Assembly (NCBI GenBank): GCA_013398055.1
Contig: VZRS01000311.1
Span: 200,015 to 264,014, forward strand
Direction of reading: 5' to 3'
Length of the DNA stretch: 64,000 nt
Source of the DNA: Ifrita kowaldi
Taxonomy: Eukaryota; Chordata; Aves; Passeriformes; Cinclosomatidae
The notes below the pieces were generated by a model. It was not told the origin of the DNA, did no database searches, and saw nothing but the letters and a program-made list of their open reading frames with translations. The position numbers and the translations under genes are program-made. The stretch's first letter is position 1. Each line of letters begins with the position of its first letter. Positions 38,354-47,560 of the stretch are shown one piece after another.

Positions 38354-38443
38354 TTATTTTGGTGGGTCTGTGTTAATTCCATATTTTTCCTTCAGAAGCT
38401 TAAGCTGTTCTTCTTTCTTCTTTGTGTCCATCTTTTGGAATGC
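38354..38443 (-). CDS. SF3B6: SF3B6 coding exon 4 (terminal)
   Basis: 90 bp encoding 29 residues from '[17 protein letters not shown]' to the stop. The acceptor on the minus strand is 'cctaattacag|gcattcc'. This lysine/glutamate-rich C-terminal helix binds SF3B1 in the known complex. Confidence 0.96.
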
Positions 38444-41329
38444 CTGTAATTAGGAAAATAAAAGATGTCAGAAGACAGAAGTCTCTCATCTTATGTCAAG
38501 TTATTTCCCCGTATCGCAAACATCCCTGTGAACTCCATCACCATCACACACACAGAGCGCTGTTTGATTCTTGCCCTGGACAATGTCACAGGGCCCTGGA
38601 CGCCATCGGTGACAGGGACGACATCGAGAACTGGAGACTTTTTACCCATAAACAAGATCTCACCTCCTGCTGCAGCTGTGCAATTGCGGAGCTTCTGCAC
38701 CCTCTTCTCCAGAGTACACCCCTCACAAACATGTTTTTCACACCCTTTGTCCAAAGGTACTTTTTTTGCACACAAGTCACCAAGTAAACGTGAAACTGAC
38801 CATGCATCCCATTCACTCCCTCTAATAGTTTGGATTTTATTTCTTAAAAATACCCACACAACTGCATTTACAAACTGATGTTGGGGTTGTTTTTTTGTGA
38901 CAGCTCTGTTCAGAGGTGACTGCCCCAGCCCAGGTGCACATACCCTGTTTGCATTGTAGTACAGGACCACGAGGTATCTGTTGCACACGTTGAACCCCGA
39001 CAGGTGGTCACAGGCGTTCTTGGCATCGAAGATGTCCTCATAGACCACGTAGGCTGTTCCTCTGGTCTCAGGGGTATTTCCACTGCAGAGCAAGGTCAGA
39101 TTCAAGGTTACATAAAATGAACAAGAAATAGTTTATTTATTTCACAGTGACTGAGATTAGCTGAACTAATGCAACTTCACTAAAACCAATTTTTTATTTT
39201 TTCTAGGTATTAAACTACATCCCTGCTTTCCACATCAAACAGTTCAGAGCCAGAGACAACAGGAAAATGTGCTGTATTTTGCTCCATAAGGGAAATGCAC
39301 CCCTCCACAACAACTATCAGAAGCTTTTTTCGGGGCTGTCATATGTCTGGAAGTAATTTAAGTCTTTATTGTAGAAATTAGCTTTTATTGAATATTACAA
39401 GACCTGGCTGTCAGTTAGTGGCTGGCTGGATCAGATGTGGCCCTAGGATAGAACAGGGCTCCTGGCATATCATAAAGTCAATTTAAGAGATTCAGAACAG
39501 CCCTGCTGGTGCAAGCCCTCTGCCAAGGCACAGCCATCACCCATGGGAGCACCAGTTCCGGGCCTTTGCCTGAAGGATGGGACTTGTCTGGACACATAAC
39601 AGTAATGAGCCCAGAGGGGCTGCAGAGTTTACAGATCCCAAAGGTCTCGACTAAAAGACACCTGCAGAGACTTAATAATCAGAACAACTGTCTCTAAGGT
39701 GCTTCTGAGAACTCCTGAGGACAAATGGTATCACACATATCCACACTGGGGTGTCTGCAAAAGTGAGGAGGAGGATGGGATAAAAACTGCACAAAAAAGC
39801 CTTCAAAAGCACAAAAGCCTTTACAAAGGGGCTTACACGTTATGCCTTGTCACTGATGATGTTGGGATTTCTGTGGGAAGCAATGTTAATCAGTAGTTCT
39901 GAACAAACCACTGGATGCACAAGCTAGCACGTTGCTCCAATGTAAAACTCTTGATAAGTCCTAATTCTCAATACATCCCACTGTCATGCTGTTCCAGCCC
40001 ACATGTTTTCAGAAAACTTAAGTACTAGCTCTTCTTTATGCTCATTAGCAAAGGATTCCACCTATTTAGCCAGGCAGTGTTTACACTGCCCGCTGTTCCT
40101 TCAGCCACTTCTCCAGTCTGCGCTTCTCTGCACAAGAAGGGTCTGTCCGGTGTCACTTCCCAGCATGGCACCAGCAGCACGTGTCCCCTTGGTGTCCTTT
40201 GCTTACTGAGGGCAACTCTGTAAAGCTCCCTTTACACAATGAACACTCAAACAGGCTGCCCACAGAAGCTGTGGATGCTCCACCCCTAGAAGCATTTGAT
40301 GGGGCTCAGAGCAACCTGGCCAGGTGGAAGGTGTCCGTGCCCATGGCAGGGGGTTGGAATGAGATGGTCTTTAAGGTCCCAACCAACCCTCCTGTGATGA
40401 TCAAAGCTCAGGTCCTCAGCATTGGAACTAACCAGGAGAAGAACCTCAGAGCTGCTGCAGGCACGTACAATCCCCATGCATTTCAGAACCAAAGGCACAG
40501 TCACATCTCCGCTATCCAGACCCGGTATGGCTCGAGGACATCCTGTCTGTGGCACACAGGGCTTGCTCCTGGTGTTTGTTTCTAGTTCACTGGTCGAGCA
40601 AGAGCAGCATCTCTGTTTTCCCACTGGTTAATTACTGGATACTCATAAAGCAGGAAAACTGTTTGTGCTCCCCTTCTGTCTTTCCTATTTTTACCCCAAA
40701 TCAAGGTAAAACCTCAGCCGTATTTGAAACTTACATAAGCAAACTATTCTCTCATATTTTATCAACATCCCGAAGTTCATTTCAAATTAAAGCTCCTTCT
40801 CCCCACCTCCCAGCAGAGTCATTTTCTAACAAATTCATTTGTTAAAGAGCATCATCCCCCAGCTGCCACCAGTGCGGCAAGAACACTGACACTGGAGCAC
40901 GTGAAACCCTTCACGGCCCAAAGAAACTGGAAATACTCACACTCTGATCTGCCGGATAGGCCCGTACTTCCCAAAAATGTCGTACATCTCCTCGGCCGTG
41001 ATTTTGTACGGCAGGTTCCTGATGTACAGGATCCGGTTGACCTCCGGAGGGAGCCGGATCTGATGGGGGAAGGACAGGCGGTGTGTTAGACCCAAGGCAC
41101 GTATTACAGACCTTAAACCCAGCAGCCTACGGGTTAAATAATGAAATCACTGAACCACGCAATGGCTGGGACTGGAAGAGGCCTTAAACATCACCCAGTT
41201 CCACCCTCCTGCCGGGTTCCCGCCAGAGCAGCGGGGTTCCTGAAGCGGGACGAAGCCGGAGCCCAGCCCGGCAGGGATGGGACAGGGCAGGGCACTCACG
41301 TTGGCTCGTTTGGCTGCTTGCATCGCCAT
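38354..41329 (-). CDS. SF3B6: SF3B6 (SF3b14a/p14), complete coding region
   Basis: Small RRM protein of the SF3b complex in the U2 snRNP. It sits next to the branch-point adenosine and binds SF3B1 in the nucleus (family knowledge). Four coding exons (41,300-41,329; 40,941-41,059; 38,944-39,082; 38,354-38,443) add up to 378 bp, giving 125 residues plus stop, exactly the vertebrate length. The RRM is intact: RNP2 reads 'ILYIRNL' near residues 19-25, and the RNP1 region reads 'RGTAYVVY' near residues 56-63. The C-terminal tail '[12 protein letters not shown]' is conserved. All exon phases join cleanly with GT-AG introns. The start lies in a CpG-rich promoter just downstream of TP53I3. As far as I recall the human protein, almost every residue matches, which fits a core splicing factor under strong constraint. 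Confidence 0.97.
38444..38943 (-). other. SF3B6 intron 3
   Basis: About 500 bp with a GT donor ('aggg' then 'gtatgt' context) and an AG acceptor. No other feature. An open frame on the minus strand that runs out of exon 3 into this intron is read-through and not coding. Confidence 0.85.
38944..39082 (-). CDS. SF3B6: SF3B6 coding exon 3
   Basis: 139 bp encoding '[19 protein letters not shown]' through '...LYYNANR'. The acceptor is 'gctctgcag|tgg' and the donor is 'acagg|gtatgtg'. Carries the RNP1 strand and the second half of the RRM. Confidence 0.97.
39083..40940 (-). other. SF3B6 intron 2
   Basis: GT-AG intron of about 1.86 kb containing a plus-oriented CR1 fragment at about 40,235-40,398. 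No exon seen. Confidence 0.85.
40235..40398 (+). repeat. CR1 LINE 3' fragment in SF3B6 intron 2
   Basis: 'aacaggctgcccacagaagc', 'ctcagagcaacctggcc' and 'ggttggaatgagatggtc' are CR1 3' motifs. The copy is 5'-truncated and antisense to SF3B6. Confidence 0.85.
40941..41059 (-). CDS. SF3B6: SF3B6 coding exon 2
   Basis: 119 bp encoding '[19 protein letters not shown]' to '...GPIRQIR' plus two bases of the valine codon. The acceptor is 'ccccatcag|atccgg' and the donor is 'agagt|gtgagta'. Carries RNP2 and the aromatic residue that contacts the branch-point region. Confidence 0.97.
41060..41299 (-). other. SF3B6 intron 1
   Basis: Short 240 bp GT-AG intron ('aac|gtgagtgc' donor). Holds a small minus-oriented CR1-like tail at about 41,145-41,235. 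Confidence 0.88.
41145..41235 (-). repeat. CR1-like 3' tail in SF3B6 intron 1
   Basis: Diverged reversed CR1 end: 'atcactgaaccacgcaatgg', 'ctgggactggaagaggcctt', 'catcacccagttcc'. Confidence 0.6.
41300..41329 (-). CDS. SF3B6: SF3B6 coding exon 1
   Basis: 30 bp encoding '[10 protein letters not shown]'. I chose the first ATG of the Met-Ala-Met pair because it matches the family N-terminus and gives 125 residues. Donor 'gccaac|gtgagtgc'. Confidence 0.96.
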
Positions 41330-41489
41330 GGCGGCGGGCGGTGGGTGGGGGCCGCGGCCTGGGACAGAAACACCGGCGGGGAAGAAGGCTGGAGCGGAGA
41401 CAACGGCGGGGACCGAGTCTGGAACGGAGACAGCGGCAGGGAGCGGCAGCGATGGCAGGGAGCGGGAGCGATGGCCGGGAGACGCGGAT

Positions 41490-41553
41490 CTATCCCGGCG
41501 TGCACCGCGCGCTCCCCTCACGGACCCGGACCTATCCCGGCGTGCACCGCGCG
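41490..41553 (+). repeat. Two exact 22-bp direct repeats in the SF3B6 promoter
   Basis: The unit that begins 'ctatcccggcgtgcaccgcg' is present at 41,490-41,511 and at 41,532-41,553, with a 42-bp period. Each unit contains 'tgcaccgcgc'. Confidence 0.95.
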
Positions 41554-41676
41554 GGAAGCGGCAGTGCGCGAGCCCTCCCCACGTGACCTGGGTCCCGGCC
41601 CCGCCCCCCCCGCGCCTCAGTCCCGGCCCGGCGTTACACGTTCGATGCGCGGTGCCAGAATTGCCACAGGAACCTC

Positions 41677-41682
41677 TTTAAT
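41677..41682 (-). terminator. Candidate TP53I3 polyadenylation signal (ATTAAA)
   Basis: On the minus strand the hexamer reads ATTAAA, about 115 bp after the TP53I3 stop. It would place the TP53I3 3' end inside the SF3B6 promoter island. Confidence 0.4.
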
Positions 41683-41796
41683 AAACGCTTCCACATCCTT
41701 TCCCCCTCCTCGCCCCCCACACGAATCGGTCCCGGTTTGGAGCAGAAGCGGCAGGATGGCCGCAGTGCAGTCCCCGCAGTGACTGTCCCAGAACAG

Positions 41797-42003
41797 CTAC
41801 TGCAGCGGCCCTTTCTTGAAGCAAACGGGAATTTCGATGACGATTTTGCCGATGTTCTTGTTTTCCTCCATCGCCCTGTGTGCCTCAGCGATGGCGTGCA
41901 GGGGGTAAACGCTGTCCACGAGGGGCCGGAGACGCGGGGAAGCCCCTCCGGAAAAATGAGGCAGCACCTGCTCTGTGAAGGCTCTCACCAGCCGCTCCTT
42001 GTA
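41797..42003 (-). CDS. TP53I3: TP53I3 coding exon 5 (terminal)
   Basis: 207 bp encoding 68 residues from 'YKERLVRAFTEQVLPHFS' to '...KKGPLQ', then TAG. The acceptor is 'ctttccgcag|tacaag'. It contains the conserved 'NKNIGKIV' strand. The residues after 'IEIP' extend past the human C-terminus. Confidence 0.95.
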   Translation of the reverse strand, partial: YKERLVRAFTEQVLPHFSGGASPRLRPLVDSVYPLHAIAEAHRAMEENKNIGKIVIEIPVCFKKGPLQ

Positions 42004-45000
42004 CTGCGGAAAGAAAACACCTTCAGGGTTATTGCCGATCATTTCACTGACCGAGGTGAGCACGGCGTTTAAAATGTACACTGCCCTCAAGGAGACACCT
42101 TCTGACATTCTCAGAGTAAAATGGAGATGAAAACACCTGACAGGTCTAAATTAAGAAGAGAGCTTTTAGATTTATTGCATCTTAATTGAATGAAATTCTC
42201 CAAAGCAAGTGGTGTAAGCTCAGTGCAGAACCATTTAAATCAAACTCATACAAAGTTCTTGTAAATACTCCGTCTTAAACCATGCACAGAATCTACCCTA
42301 GGGCTTTGCACTGCCTGTATTTTACCATCATATCTGAGAATTTTCCACATAAAGTGAGTTTTCCGTGGTAAATGGGCATCCAAATGGCCTTGGTTTCTAC
42401 TTTGAAAAGTGACCTAATAGAGATTTTTATTTCCCCCTCCTCAGACTTGATCAAGTTGCTCGATCACTGGACCTTTATTTCTTCTTAGGCCAAATATCTA
42501 AATTATGGTACTCATGAAGCACATTACGAAATCCTGGGTGTCATTACTCTCATTCAGGGAGGAATTTGATAAAAGTAGAAAAAGGACATTATAACTTAAT
42601 TTTGTGGAATTTTCCAAAGTATGTAGTAAGAGTTCAAGGTGGGACTTTTTTGGCAAGGATGTTTTTAACACTGGTTTTAAAAGAAAGCTCTCAAAACTAT
42701 CAATGATTTTAAGATCAAACTGCACACAGTGCTTATAGCCACTACTTGCCTCTTTGTCTCGGGACCGTAACAGGCTCGTGTGGATGCTGGCTCTTTTGGA
42801 AAGCAGCCTTGCCAGCAAATCCCCATGGACTTCACCTCCACTCAGCAGTCCATAAATAATCCACCGGCCATCAGTATTCAGACAGTTGAGATTCTTCTCC
42901 CAGTATGAGCCACCAACACAATCTAAAATAATATCTGCTCCAGAACCTCAAGTAACAGAAACAGAAGAGATTTCAGCAATGAAGTCAAGCTGCATTCAGT
43001 GTAGGATAATTTCAGGCAAAACGAAAACCTTGGTATTTATAGGTTTATTGCGGAATCAACCCTGCAATTCTTATTTAAATCTTTCTACTGAAATTAGGAA
43101 TTGGCACAGTGATTTGTAAGAAATCACAGAATCAGGCACAAAAAAAAAAGAATTATCAGTTACCCATAAGGAGACTCAGGCAGAAACCACCCCAAATGCT
43201 TAGAAAAGCTACGTTTTTCTAACTGTTCAATAATTAAGCGTGGTGAGGCCCTGGCACAGGTTGCCCAGAGAAGCTGTGGATTCCCATCCCTGGAAGTGTT
43301 CAAGGCCAGGTTGGATGGGGCTCTGAGCAACCTGGTCTGGTGGAAGGTGTCCCTGCCCATGGCAGGGGGTTGGAACGGGATGATCTTTAAGGTCCTTTCC
43401 AACTCAGGCCATTCTATGATTCTGTAATTATTCAAACACAAAGTGTGAGGATTTGGTCCCACAGTTCCTTGGGAAAGCAGCAATAACAAGGCACAATATT
43501 TATGCCCCAAATGAACACAGACAAAGAGAGCCCATGCAGAAAACACCACAACTGAACAAAGGAAAGGCCCATTCTGGACTGAACAGGATGTCAAGTTGTG
43601 CTAACAGGGTCACTACTGTCTGCTCCCTCACCAAGAGACAGCTGAAACTGAGCGTGTGTGCACACATTGGGAGGTTCATTCACACTTTCACAGAGAGGTT
43701 TTTACCTTGGGTGAACTCCAAGACCTTTTCACTGAAGTCTTCAGTCTTGTAGTTGAACCCTGCAGCTGCTCCAGCGTTTGCTGTTGCTTCCAGTTTCTCC
43801 TGAGTTCCTGCTGTCACAATGGGAATAGCCTTTGCCAGTCTCACCAGCTGAATGGCTGCCATGCCAACCCCGCTGGCTCCAGCGTGGATCAGCACTCTCT
43901 CACCCTCCTGTACTTTACCTGGAGGAGGGCATAAGGAAAGTGGTCACCCTTCGGGCATCACCTTTGGATTAGAACATGAACAGTCTGGAAGATACTGAAG
44001 AGGAGGTTGAAAGAGATGCCCTTGACTGGGCTTTGTTTACATCTTCATAGCCGTCATAAAAGAGACAAATCCAGAAGCAGCAGAGGTTTCAGTGTGCTGA
44101 CAGGACATCATTTAACCAGACTCAGTCCTTCAGTGGAAGGACTTTGTCTTGGCCCTGTGCAGTTCTGGGCATGTGTGACCAAGATGCTTAATTAAGTGCA
44201 GTCACAGCTTTTTTATATCATCAGTAGAAAACACACCTGGAGGATGTTCACACTCAGAAGTCAGGCACTCAGCAATGGAGACATACCAGAAATGCTGGCT
44301 AATATTAAGGACCAGTCCTACCAATCATTTTACCATCTATCAGTTGCATTAATTTGTGTTCCACCGATTGCTACTGAAAGTGAGGCACCAAGTAGTCTCT
44401 CACAAACCCCTAGGAAGCAACACTTCTCAAAGCAAGTCTGCAGGGAAGTTATGTTTGGAACTTTTGTTCCTTATTGGATCTTGTAGATGCTACTGCTGAA
44501 GAGTGTAGAGGAAGGATATTTCTCATCTTACGAAAACCCTGGCAAGTGCTACTGTTTATTACCTTGGCAGCACATTTTTAAAATTAAGAGTGTTGGCTTC
44601 TGTCTGTTTTAAATCAGCTCAGAGTGGATTTTACCTACAATTAATATCTCTGTTAAACAAGGTACAAGATGTTGGCTACTGTAGACCCACAGGCAGTTAG
44701 TGATAAACTTCATTATATGGTCATGCATGCAGTGAAGCCAAATCCTTAGAAATAAGATATGTTTTCAGGTGTGCGGAGAACATGGGAATAATTTCAGGGT
44801 TTAGGCTTAATGGAAGGTGTCCCTGTCCATGGCAGGGGGGTGGAATTAGATGATCTTTAAGATCCTTTTCAACACAAACCATTCAGTGATTCAAGCTGAA
44901 AAATACAGACAAAAAGGAAACCTGACGATATTTCCATGTCCTTCCTTGTAAATATGCAATCAGCAGGGTAAGTTGTGACTGGGGAGAGGTGGTCAAGATT

Positions 45001-46288
45001 CAGGAATTTGTGTCTGGCATACTGGATTCTGACCCATAGGAACAAAGTGACAGAGGAAAGGTTCTTTGATGGCAAACAACATTCAGATGGAGGCAACAAA
45101 GACAGGATTTTGTAACAGAAAGGAAGATGAGCTGTTTTGGTGGGATAAATGGGCAAATGCGCCTCTCACCTACAAAATGGAGCAGCTGAAATGCTGTTAG
45201 CCAGGCTTCAGGAATGGCTGCAGCCTGAGTTAAAGTCATATCTTTGGGAATTGGCATCAGGAGGCCTTCGGGCACCGTCACGTATTGTGCCTGGCCTCCC
45301 CCGGAGAGCAGAGCCATCACTGCATCGCCGATCTTCCACCGGCCTGAGCAGCCAGGACCCAGCCCAGCCACGCTGCCAGCTGCTTCTAGGCCTAAAATAT
45401 CACTTGCTCCTTTGGGGGGAGGGTACTTCCCTCTCCTCTAAAATAAAAAAATAAAAAATAAAAATAAATAAATAAATAAATAAATAAAGTCAAGGAAGGA
45501 AAAGCCAAACATCAATGAGTGTAGTGACCTGCAATATTTTATTCCCATGTCTCCAGCTTAAACTTCCTATTTGTTTCATCCTGATTTTGCACTGTGCAAA
45601 TGTTGAAGTAATTTGAGGATATTCTATCCTCTGGAAACACTTCTTTCTTCCTAAGTATTACTCTTCCTAAGTTTTATTCTTAAAATAAGAATAAATTTAA
45701 ATATTTGTGAGTCTCCTTTGTCCAGGCCAATCCCTGCTGTGGAGGTACTTTGGTCTTCATTTGCAGAGCATGGCTTGCAGCGCAAATTAATAATTTGAAT
45801 GTGAATCTGAATAATTTTCTCCCACTGGAACTGTGCCATTGGAACACTTTTTTTTCATCTCAAATGCCCAGAAAAGGGTCTAAGATCTAGAAAGACCAGA
45901 GCTTTGGTTTTACATTTTTTGTTGAAGGGCAGCTGCCTTTCCACGCCAGCCCAGCATTGCACTAACTGAGATAAAAACATTTATCTGCTGAATCAACAAA
46001 CATCTCTTCTTTCAGCCCTATGAACTCTCCCATCCAAATGCTCACCAAGTCCAAACTCTTTTAGCTCATCAGATCTGTCAAGACTTCACAGAGGGGCTTG
46101 AAAAATCTGTGTTGTTTTTAGGTGCATAAATCTGCTTAACATACATATACCTGGAGTAAATCGGCCCTATTCAGAGCACTGGCAGAGACCTTCACAAGAA
46201 TTTCTCCTTCTCCTGGATCTGGTTTCATCACTTCTTTCATATAGAGATTTTCTGGGCCTCCTGGGCAATCAAAATAGGCTGCAAACAT
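41797..46288 (-). CDS. TP53I3: TP53I3 (PIG3-type NADPH:quinone oxidoreductase), complete coding region
   Basis: Zeta-crystallin-like member of the medium-chain dehydrogenase/reductase superfamily. It reduces ortho-quinones with NADPH in the cytosol, and the human gene is p53-inducible (family knowledge). Five coding exons (46,151-46,288; 45,170-45,437; 43,706-43,918; 42,750-42,946; 41,797-42,003) total 1,023 bp, giving 340 residues; the human form has 332. Conserved stretches include 'ALNRADL' near residue 40, 'AAIPEAWLTAFQLLH' near 125, the nucleotide-binding 'HAGASGVG' near 145, 'GAAAGFNY', 'ILDCVGGSYWEKN' and 'SLLRSRD'. The extra length comes from about eight residues after the usual C-terminal end, reading '...CFKKGPLQ'. 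Intron phases are consistent throughout, but the fourth intron uses a GC donor. No pentanucleotide TGYCC array, the p53 element of the human promoter, was seen upstream. Confidence 0.96.
42004..42749 (-). other. TP53I3 intron 4 (GC-AG type)
   Basis: Runs from donor 'aaagag|gcaagt' (42,749 downward) to acceptor 'ccgcag'. The donor dinucleotide is GC, in the best-fit context AG|GCAAGT for GC-AG introns. The nearest GT (four bases further) would break the frame. Confidence 0.9.
42750..42946 (-). CDS. TP53I3: TP53I3 coding exon 4
   Basis: 197 bp, entering in phase 1 and leaving in phase 0. Encodes 'GADIILDCVGGSYWEKN', 'GRWIIYGLLSGGEVHGD' and 'ASIHTSLLRSRDKE'. The acceptor is the weak 'gttacttgag|gttctgg' and the donor is GC. 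Confidence 0.94.
42947..43705 (-). other. TP53I3 intron 3
   Basis: GT-AG intron of about 760 bp carrying a plus-oriented CR1 fragment at about 43,240-43,432. Confidence 0.88.
43240..43432 (+). repeat. CR1 LINE 3' fragment in TP53I3 intron 3
   Basis: 'ggcacaggttgcccagagaa', 'atccctggaagtgttcaagg', 'aacgggatgatctttaagg' and the terminal 'gattctgtaattattc' show a CR1 3' end in antisense to the host gene. Confidence 0.9.
43706..43918 (-). CDS. TP53I3: TP53I3 coding exon 3
   Basis: 213 bp with phase 1 at both ends. Encodes the NADPH-binding Rossmann segment 'VLIHAGASGVGMAAIQL' and 'GTQEKLEATANAGAAAGFNY' to '...VLEFTQ'. The acceptor is 'ctcctccag|gtaaagt' and the donor is 'cccaag|gtaaaa'. Confidence 0.96.
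43919..45169 (-). other. TP53I3 intron 2
   Basis: GT-AG intron of about 1.25 kb with a CR1 tail at about 44,805-44,895 on the plus strand. No exon seen. Confidence 0.88.
44805..44895 (+). repeat. CR1 LINE 3' tail in TP53I3 intron 2
   Basis: 'ggaaggtgtccctgtccatg', 'tggaattagatgatctttaa' and 'aaaccattcagtgattc' mark a truncated CR1 3' end. Confidence 0.85.
45170..45437 (-). CDS. TP53I3: TP53I3 coding exon 2
   Basis: 268 bp from phase 0 to phase 1. Encodes 'YPPPKGASDILGLEAAG', 'ALLSGGGQAQYVTVPEG' and 'AAIPEAWLTAFQLLHFVG'. The acceptor 'attttag|aggaga' directly follows a microsatellite that supplies its T-rich tract. Donor 'ttgtag|gtgagag'. Confidence 0.96.
45438..45487 (+). repeat. (AAAT)n microsatellite abutting a splice acceptor
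   Basis: An imperfect A-rich run is followed by seven or more AAAT units. On the minus strand it reads as TTTA repeats ending at the exon 2 acceptor of TP53I3. Confidence 0.95.
45488..46150 (-). other. TP53I3 intron 1 (between coding exons 1 and 2)
   Basis: GT-AG intron of about 710 bp including the microsatellite. No other feature recognised. Confidence 0.88.
46151..46288 (-). CDS. TP53I3: TP53I3 coding exon 1
   Basis: 138 bp, 46 codons, starting 'MFAAYFDCPGGPENLYMKE' and ending '...ASALNRADLLQ'. Donor 'ctccag|gtatatg'. The ATG matches the family start. An in-frame continuation upstream lacks similarity. Confidence 0.95.
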
Positions 46289-47407
46289 TTTCTCTAAAAA
46301 AAAACCAAACGAAACCTGAGAAAACCTTGCATGAATGCGGGCACACTTACGTGCAGTGGAAAAATCTCAGTAATGAAAGGTAACAAATGGTATTAAAAAT
46401 TCCTGTTTATTTCCCTTGCCTCAGGAGGTGATTCCTGTGTGCCTGATATGCTATGGTAGAGGATCTCACTGCTGCAGGAGTCTTTCAGGTACCTCCTCAG
46501 ATGCTATTCCTGGGATCCTTTTGGCACCAGCAGCTGTTGAGGTGGGCTGAGCTGTCAATTCTCCTCCTGCCTGGTAAAATCAAATGTGGAACAGTCTTCT
46601 CTCTACTCCCTGCGTGCTGGGTGGAAGGAGATGAGAAGGAGAAGGAATCACAGCAGGGGCAACTGTGTTACTTCCTGAGAGCTGGTACTGCCCTGAATGC
46701 AGCTCAGGTAACCAGGACTGAGTGACAGAGCACCTGCCCTCTGTAAAAACCACTGATGTCTGCACAGGGAAAGCTAAGTGCTTATCTAATTATTTGTGGT
46801 AAGACTGCAAATGTGGAGTGATAAACAATTTGAAACCCCAGGGATGGCAATCCCCACAGGGTGGTGCTCTATGGCTATTTTATGGTGAATAAGCACTTCC
46901 AAATATTCATATAAAATGCAATTTAAAGGCTTTTCTTTCTGAGGCTGGCTGTCTATTTGTTGTTTTCAGATGAACCATTTAATCCAGTCCCACAAAATTT
47001 ACCTGTATCAGCAATAAAATTCAATGGGAAGCCCACCTGATACAGCCCCATAACAATCGTTTCTGCTGTCTTAATTGGTTCCAAGTTTAGTCAATTAAAA
47101 ATAAGATGTGAAAGAAGCTTTTGTCCCTCTTCCATCAGAGTTCATTAACCTGGTTTTTTTATAAATTATTGTCATTGCTGCTAGAAGCAGGCCCACAAAA
47201 ATGTAAAAAACCCCAAAAACACAAAACCAAACCAAAACAAAAAACCCGAGAGGACCTGAATATTTACATTATCTCAAATATGCACAGAAAACCACAGGAA
47301 CTGAAACACAAGTTTCCAACCATTTCAAGCTCTCAGATCTGCCAGCAGTGGCCGAAAACAACAATTTTAAGAAGCTGTATGGCTTCCGAGCAAACCCCCG
47401 AGCTCAC
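46289..47407. other. TP53I3 5' region, probably an intron in the 5'UTR
   Basis: No coding feature. A poorly ordered A/C-rich stretch ('ccccaaaaacacaaaacc'-like) lies near 47,205-47,245. Confidence 0.5.
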
Positions 47408-47560
47408 CTTTTTCCTGTAAAGAAGGAGGAGCACTCTGTGCCCCGGAACGAACCCAGCTCGGGAACAGAGTCCGATCCCAGCTCCTCCTCTCCCAGCTCT
47501 GCCCTTGCACTCGGCTGCTCCCCAGCAGCTCAAAGGGAGGAACAGGGCGAGGCTGTTTTA
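47408..47560 (-). promoter_or_regulatory. Possible TP53I3 non-coding first exon and promoter
   Basis: Moderately GC- and CpG-rich patch whose minus strand carries a good donor, 'ggaaaaag|gtgagctc', at 47,407/47,408. It lies about 1.1 kb upstream of the TP53I3 start codon and could splice to it. The upstream limit is a guess. A 149-codon plus-strand frame over the same patch is probably chance. Confidence 0.35.

Larger units (their letters stand above)
41330..41740 (-). promoter_or_regulatory. SF3B6: CpG-rich promoter and 5'UTR region of SF3B6
   Basis: The only clearly CpG-dense segment of the window. It contains GC boxes ('ccccgcccccc' near 41,600), a CACGTGAC element at 41,580-41,587 (USF/TFE-type E-box) and no TATA box near the start. 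Two exact 22-bp direct repeats lie at 41,490-41,511 and 41,532-41,553. The transcription start is not fixed by sequence alone. The 3' end of TP53I3 transcribes into it from the same strand. Confidence 0.75.

Noticed and set aside
38491..39105. A 204-codon minus-strand frame covering SF3B6 exon 3, as a longer single-exon product
   Set aside because: It reads through the exon 3 acceptor and donor into intron sequence. The spliced four-exon model gives the exact family length.
41141..41782. A 213-codon plus-strand frame across the SF3B6 promoter, low-complexity Arg/Gly/Pro
   Set aside because: CpG-island composition removes stop codons in all frames. Several overlapping frames exist and none shows a domain.
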